64,000 nt of DNA from JADJEK01 sp052034255 (lineage in GTDB: Bacteria; Planctomycetota; B15-G4; JADJEK01). Under the pieces are notes generated by a model. It saw only the letters and a list, made by a program, of their open reading frames with translations. It was not told the DNA's origin and searched no databases. Of the stretch, positions 62,601 to 64,000 are shown one piece after another. The stretch lies in assembly GCA_052034255.1 (NCBI GenBank), contig JBPOIU010000078.1, positions 1 through 64,000 on the forward strand, given 5' to 3'. The position numbers were made by a program, and so were the translations under genes. How positions within the stretch are numbered: position 1 is the stretch's first letter; the number at the start of each line of letters is the position of its first letter.

Positions 62601-63810
62601 CCTCGTTCAACCAGTCGATCGCTTGCTCGGGCTTGTTCTCCCATTCGAGCGCCGCGATGCCGCGATAACCGCAGGTGCGCATGTCGACGCCGCGGCGCGT
62701 CTTCAAGTGCGCGTCGGCTTCGGCGATGAACTTCGCGCGGCGGCCCGGATCGATCTCGGCGCTGAAGAACAGCGCCTCGAACATGTCCTGCGCACGCACC
62801 AGTGGGGCGGCGTCGATTCCGCCTTCCATGTCGAGCACGTCCTGGTACGCGGCCAGCGCGGCGCTCGGGATGCCGAGCCTCGTCATCACGCGCGCGAGCA
62901 ACTGATGCGCTTCGCGGCGCAGGCCGGGCTGCAGCGTCGTGGTCAGCAGGATCTGGAGTTCCTCCTTCGCTTGGAGGAGGCGTCCGAGGCGATAGTCGAT
63001 CTCGGCGCGGGCCAGCGACGCGCGCGGGACGATGTCGCGCGACGTACGCACGTCACCGAGCAATTCGTCGGCCTCGCGCAGCCGAGTCCAGCACTGCTTG
63101 ACCTTGGTCTCGATTTCGTCGCGCGTTGGCCCCGGAGGCAGCGCGTCGACGAGTTCGCGCCGCGCGGGCGAGTCGAATTCGGGCGAGTCGAGGACGTCTT
63201 CGATCAACTGCACGACGCGAAACGGCTCGGGATGGGAGCTGGTCAGCGTCTGCGCGAGCTGGTCGGTGAGGTACGTGATCGACCCGAGGCGGATCGTCGC
63301 CGCGATCAGCCGGAACGCCGACGACCGCGGCATGCGCTCGTGCGCCGCGTCGATCGCGGCCAGCGCCTCGTCGTATTCACGGCGGGCGGCCAAGACGTTG
63401 GCTTCGAACACGATGTACGTCTGGTTCTGCGGGCTCAGCGCCAGAGCCTTGCGGATGTCGTGCAGTGCGCTCTTGCTCAGACCGAACGCATTCGACGCGG
63501 TGGCGCGGATGAACCAGAGGTCGAAGTTGCCGTCGTCCTGGGCCAGACCTCGGTCGGCCGCCTCGATCGCCTCGCCGTATGCGGCTTCGGCGAGTTTGTC
63601 CGCCGCGACGCGCGACCAGTCCTTCGGCTTCTGCCCCGACCACACGACGAACACCAGTGCGCCGACGAGGACCAATCCGAGGAAGAGCAACTTGCCGCCG
63701 GACTTGCGGCGGGCGCGGGAACGTCGGGGCATGCCGTCCAATCTTCGAGGCTGCAGCCGCGGTTGGTTTCCCGCGGCCAGGGATGAGGGTGCTGTAGCTC
63801 CCGGCATCAT
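59608..63810 (-). CDS. Giant membrane-anchored TPR protein
   Basis: The protein has about 1,400 residues. After a basic N-terminus it has one membrane segment (about residues 41-57, LLFLGLVLVGALVFVVW) and then almost continuous TPR-like helical repeats to the end, with no catalytic motif. The ATG at 63810 overlaps the preceding stop (ATGA), favouring it; ATG 63732 would omit 26 residues. Convergence with the polysaccharide cluster and resemblance to large TPR proteins of exosortase systems (PrsT-like) suggest a scaffold for assembly, but the link is only positional. Confidence 0.8.
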   Translation of the reverse strand: MMPGATAPSSLAAGNQPRLQPRRLDGMPRRSRARRKSGGKLLFLGLVLVGALVFVVWSGQKPKDWSRVAADKLAEAAYGEAIEAADRGLAQDDGNFDLWFIRATASNAFGLSKSALHDIRKALALSPQNQTYIVFEANVLAARREYDEALAAIDAAHERMPRSSAFRLIAATIRLGSITYLTDQLAQTLTSSHPEPFRVVQLIEDVLDSPEFDSPARRELVDALPPGPTRDEIETKVKQCWTRLREADELLGDVRTSRDIVPRASLARAEIDYRLGRLLQAKEELQILLTTTLQPGLRREAHQLLARVMTRLGIPSAALAAYQDVLDMEGGIDAAPLVRAQDMFEALFFSAEIDPGRRAKFIAEADAHLKTRRGVDMRTCGYRGIAALEWENKPEQAIDWLNEAYDALRMKRDKDPSILRPDRVERFVLALLDAHVKARQLDRGLAIANALTELSPRDPELRKRRATLLQELGRSNDAANDLLMALRNSRRDPQLFAQWLALAQTRKDAGGSTPLDRAKAATEGLRAKRQAVFDRLRAIGADGKNTNSARTAPRIAAALTEAAGIELRAANDPAVAWLMAEEFARVGEIGEAQNLMFRATHDEPDVREFAFRQALYSLDEGHYAAAAESFEDIFSKDSGDTEAARFAVLAYDLAGDVAASRRVRAEALRHSTTRSILVLPVLAALEAGEPKRAFEQLFPFLGAAAPDVQLLVGRTYLDLAQYDRAIGALENARKAMSDPAEALHYLVLAHALSGDSAAATAAATELAAQVHVIPLVDVEASLTRLEAAGKRRDAAVFARAIAPRFSAEHQLALEARACRNQFLTGDPKPLRELRDQTDLASRLDDATVMACFGLTLRENGPKAAAEYLQRAREYTSKRAQAALPTALAYALTLLRSETTTFVKRYQRDLGGKQVPLDDVVAWWICAQMSPQDVDDLEAQRAAMEPGAEAELLWLKTSYETEGASGKSAWEACALFLLFEAAGPGFEGDAAAIAQDLVSRDGRALSATRFLADRAAAESGPAAAVTMLTKAQSENPSDVRTYLALSQYLATTDTTGVVLYDLAQAGRTLFPNRLEPYVHLARAAMARQNWTEARVALEQAADRWPLDDEILKLRAMIATATKDDELAARVTQAFADRPLDDPMLRAFVLRRLTDRPDLAAEARDLLSRIVLAAPDFYEAAALLAKLQVDGGAIEDVRKLAQNTATVVAGDRDALRAGPVLAGMAEFLHAQKLTQEALLVTEAGLLADPASIPLRRQHIVLLLALNRRAQTLDDMRLLVSLAPRNKETLLDYTNMLLSERADQAHLAATMLKSLVEVAGNDPRLSLVKARLFFRSDQLEPALTEYVRALSDTKLTGATAFQFGAWNYIAGKADVARKVFATLPSDHPLRPRSEALLALMQSN

Positions 63811-64000
63811 AGGTTGACGCGGAAGAAGTCCACCAGCCCTGCCCAGCGATCGATTCCCTCGACCGCGTCGGGAAGTGCGACGAGGCCAGCGGCGCCTCCG
63901 GCCGCCGCCTGGACCGAGCGCGCGCGGTGCTCGGCGCCGCGCGCGGCGTCGAACAGGATCTGCGTGGGGACATGGAGGCGGCTCAGCACCGGCCGAGCGT
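63807..64000 (-). CDS. C-terminal fragment of a gene truncated by the window edge
   Basis: About 64 residues are visible, with the start beyond the window. The sequence ends AVEGIDRWAGLVDFFRVNL and is loosely like the end of an alpha/beta hydrolase, a fold found in exosortase A loci, but the match is too weak to name. The stop overlaps the TPR gene start, implying one transcript. Confidence 0.5.
   Translation of the reverse strand, partial: ARPVLSRLHVPTQILFDAARGAEHRARSVQAAAGGAAGLVALPDAVEGIDRWAGLVDFFRVNL

Overview
This is a GC-rich chromosomal segment that is densely packed with genes. Many neighbouring genes overlap by four bases (ATGA or GTGA). The best lineage clues are a protein of the family restricted to Planctomycetes and Verrucomicrobia (28011-28406), a TPR protein carrying two RNA-polymerase alpha C-terminal-like domains (7408-8712), and many secreted HEAT/TPR proteins. 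With an LpxA-type lipid A gene, a diderm Planctomycetota bacterium is the most likely source; this is inference from gene content. No rRNA, tRNA, CRISPR array, insertion sequence or prophage was recognised.

Layout. 0.2-8.7 kb, minus strand: a secreted Gly/Ser-rich protein with a Lys-Tyr tract, a HEAT-repeat lipoprotein, a five-heme cytochrome c, a HEAT/TPR protein, ruvA and the TPR/alpha-CTD protein. 8.9-18.7 kb, mostly plus strand: a core block with a HIT protein, ffh, rpsP, a glycosylase-like protein, maf, a DUF192 lipoprotein, rpmE, prfA, a membrane protein, prmC, ssb, moaD and moaE. A PilZ gene lies convergent to prmC. 18.9-29.2 kb: lpxA and a kelch protein (minus), then a TPR metallopeptidase, a DnaA-like ATPase, tmk, a clamp-loader delta-prime gene, the Planctomycetes/Verrucomicrobia protein and a PgeF/YfiH protein. 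29.3-36.6 kb: an S41 protease (minus), moaC-mog, then efp-accB-accC and an unidentified exported protein.

36.7-59.6 kb is one long plus-strand polysaccharide locus. Its first part makes nucleotide sugars: a UDP-glucuronate decarboxylase, glmS, a UDP-sugar dehydrogenase, a UDP-glucuronate epimerase, wecB, a second epimerase and rfbA-rfbD-rfbB. Its second part makes and exports the polymer: an outer-membrane export protein, a chain-length protein, five family-4-type glycosyltransferases, an O-antigen ligase/polymerase, an asparagine-synthase-like amidotransferase and a polysaccharide deacetylase. The Stp1-type glycosyltransferase, ligase, amidotransferase and deacetylase together match the exosortase A (XrtA/EpsH) exopolysaccharide loci known in Proteobacteria. 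No exosortase, initiating sugar-phosphate transferase or flippase is in the window. A very large membrane-anchored TPR protein (59.6-63.8 kb, minus) and a truncated gene close the window.

Regulatory DNA that could be read includes sigma-70-like promoters before ffh, rpmE-prfA, efp and the TPR/alpha-CTD gene, and several terminator hairpins. A 115-bp repeat with about 90 percent identity occurs at both 0.1 kb and 27.7 kb, each time just downstream of a gene and in the same orientation relative to it.
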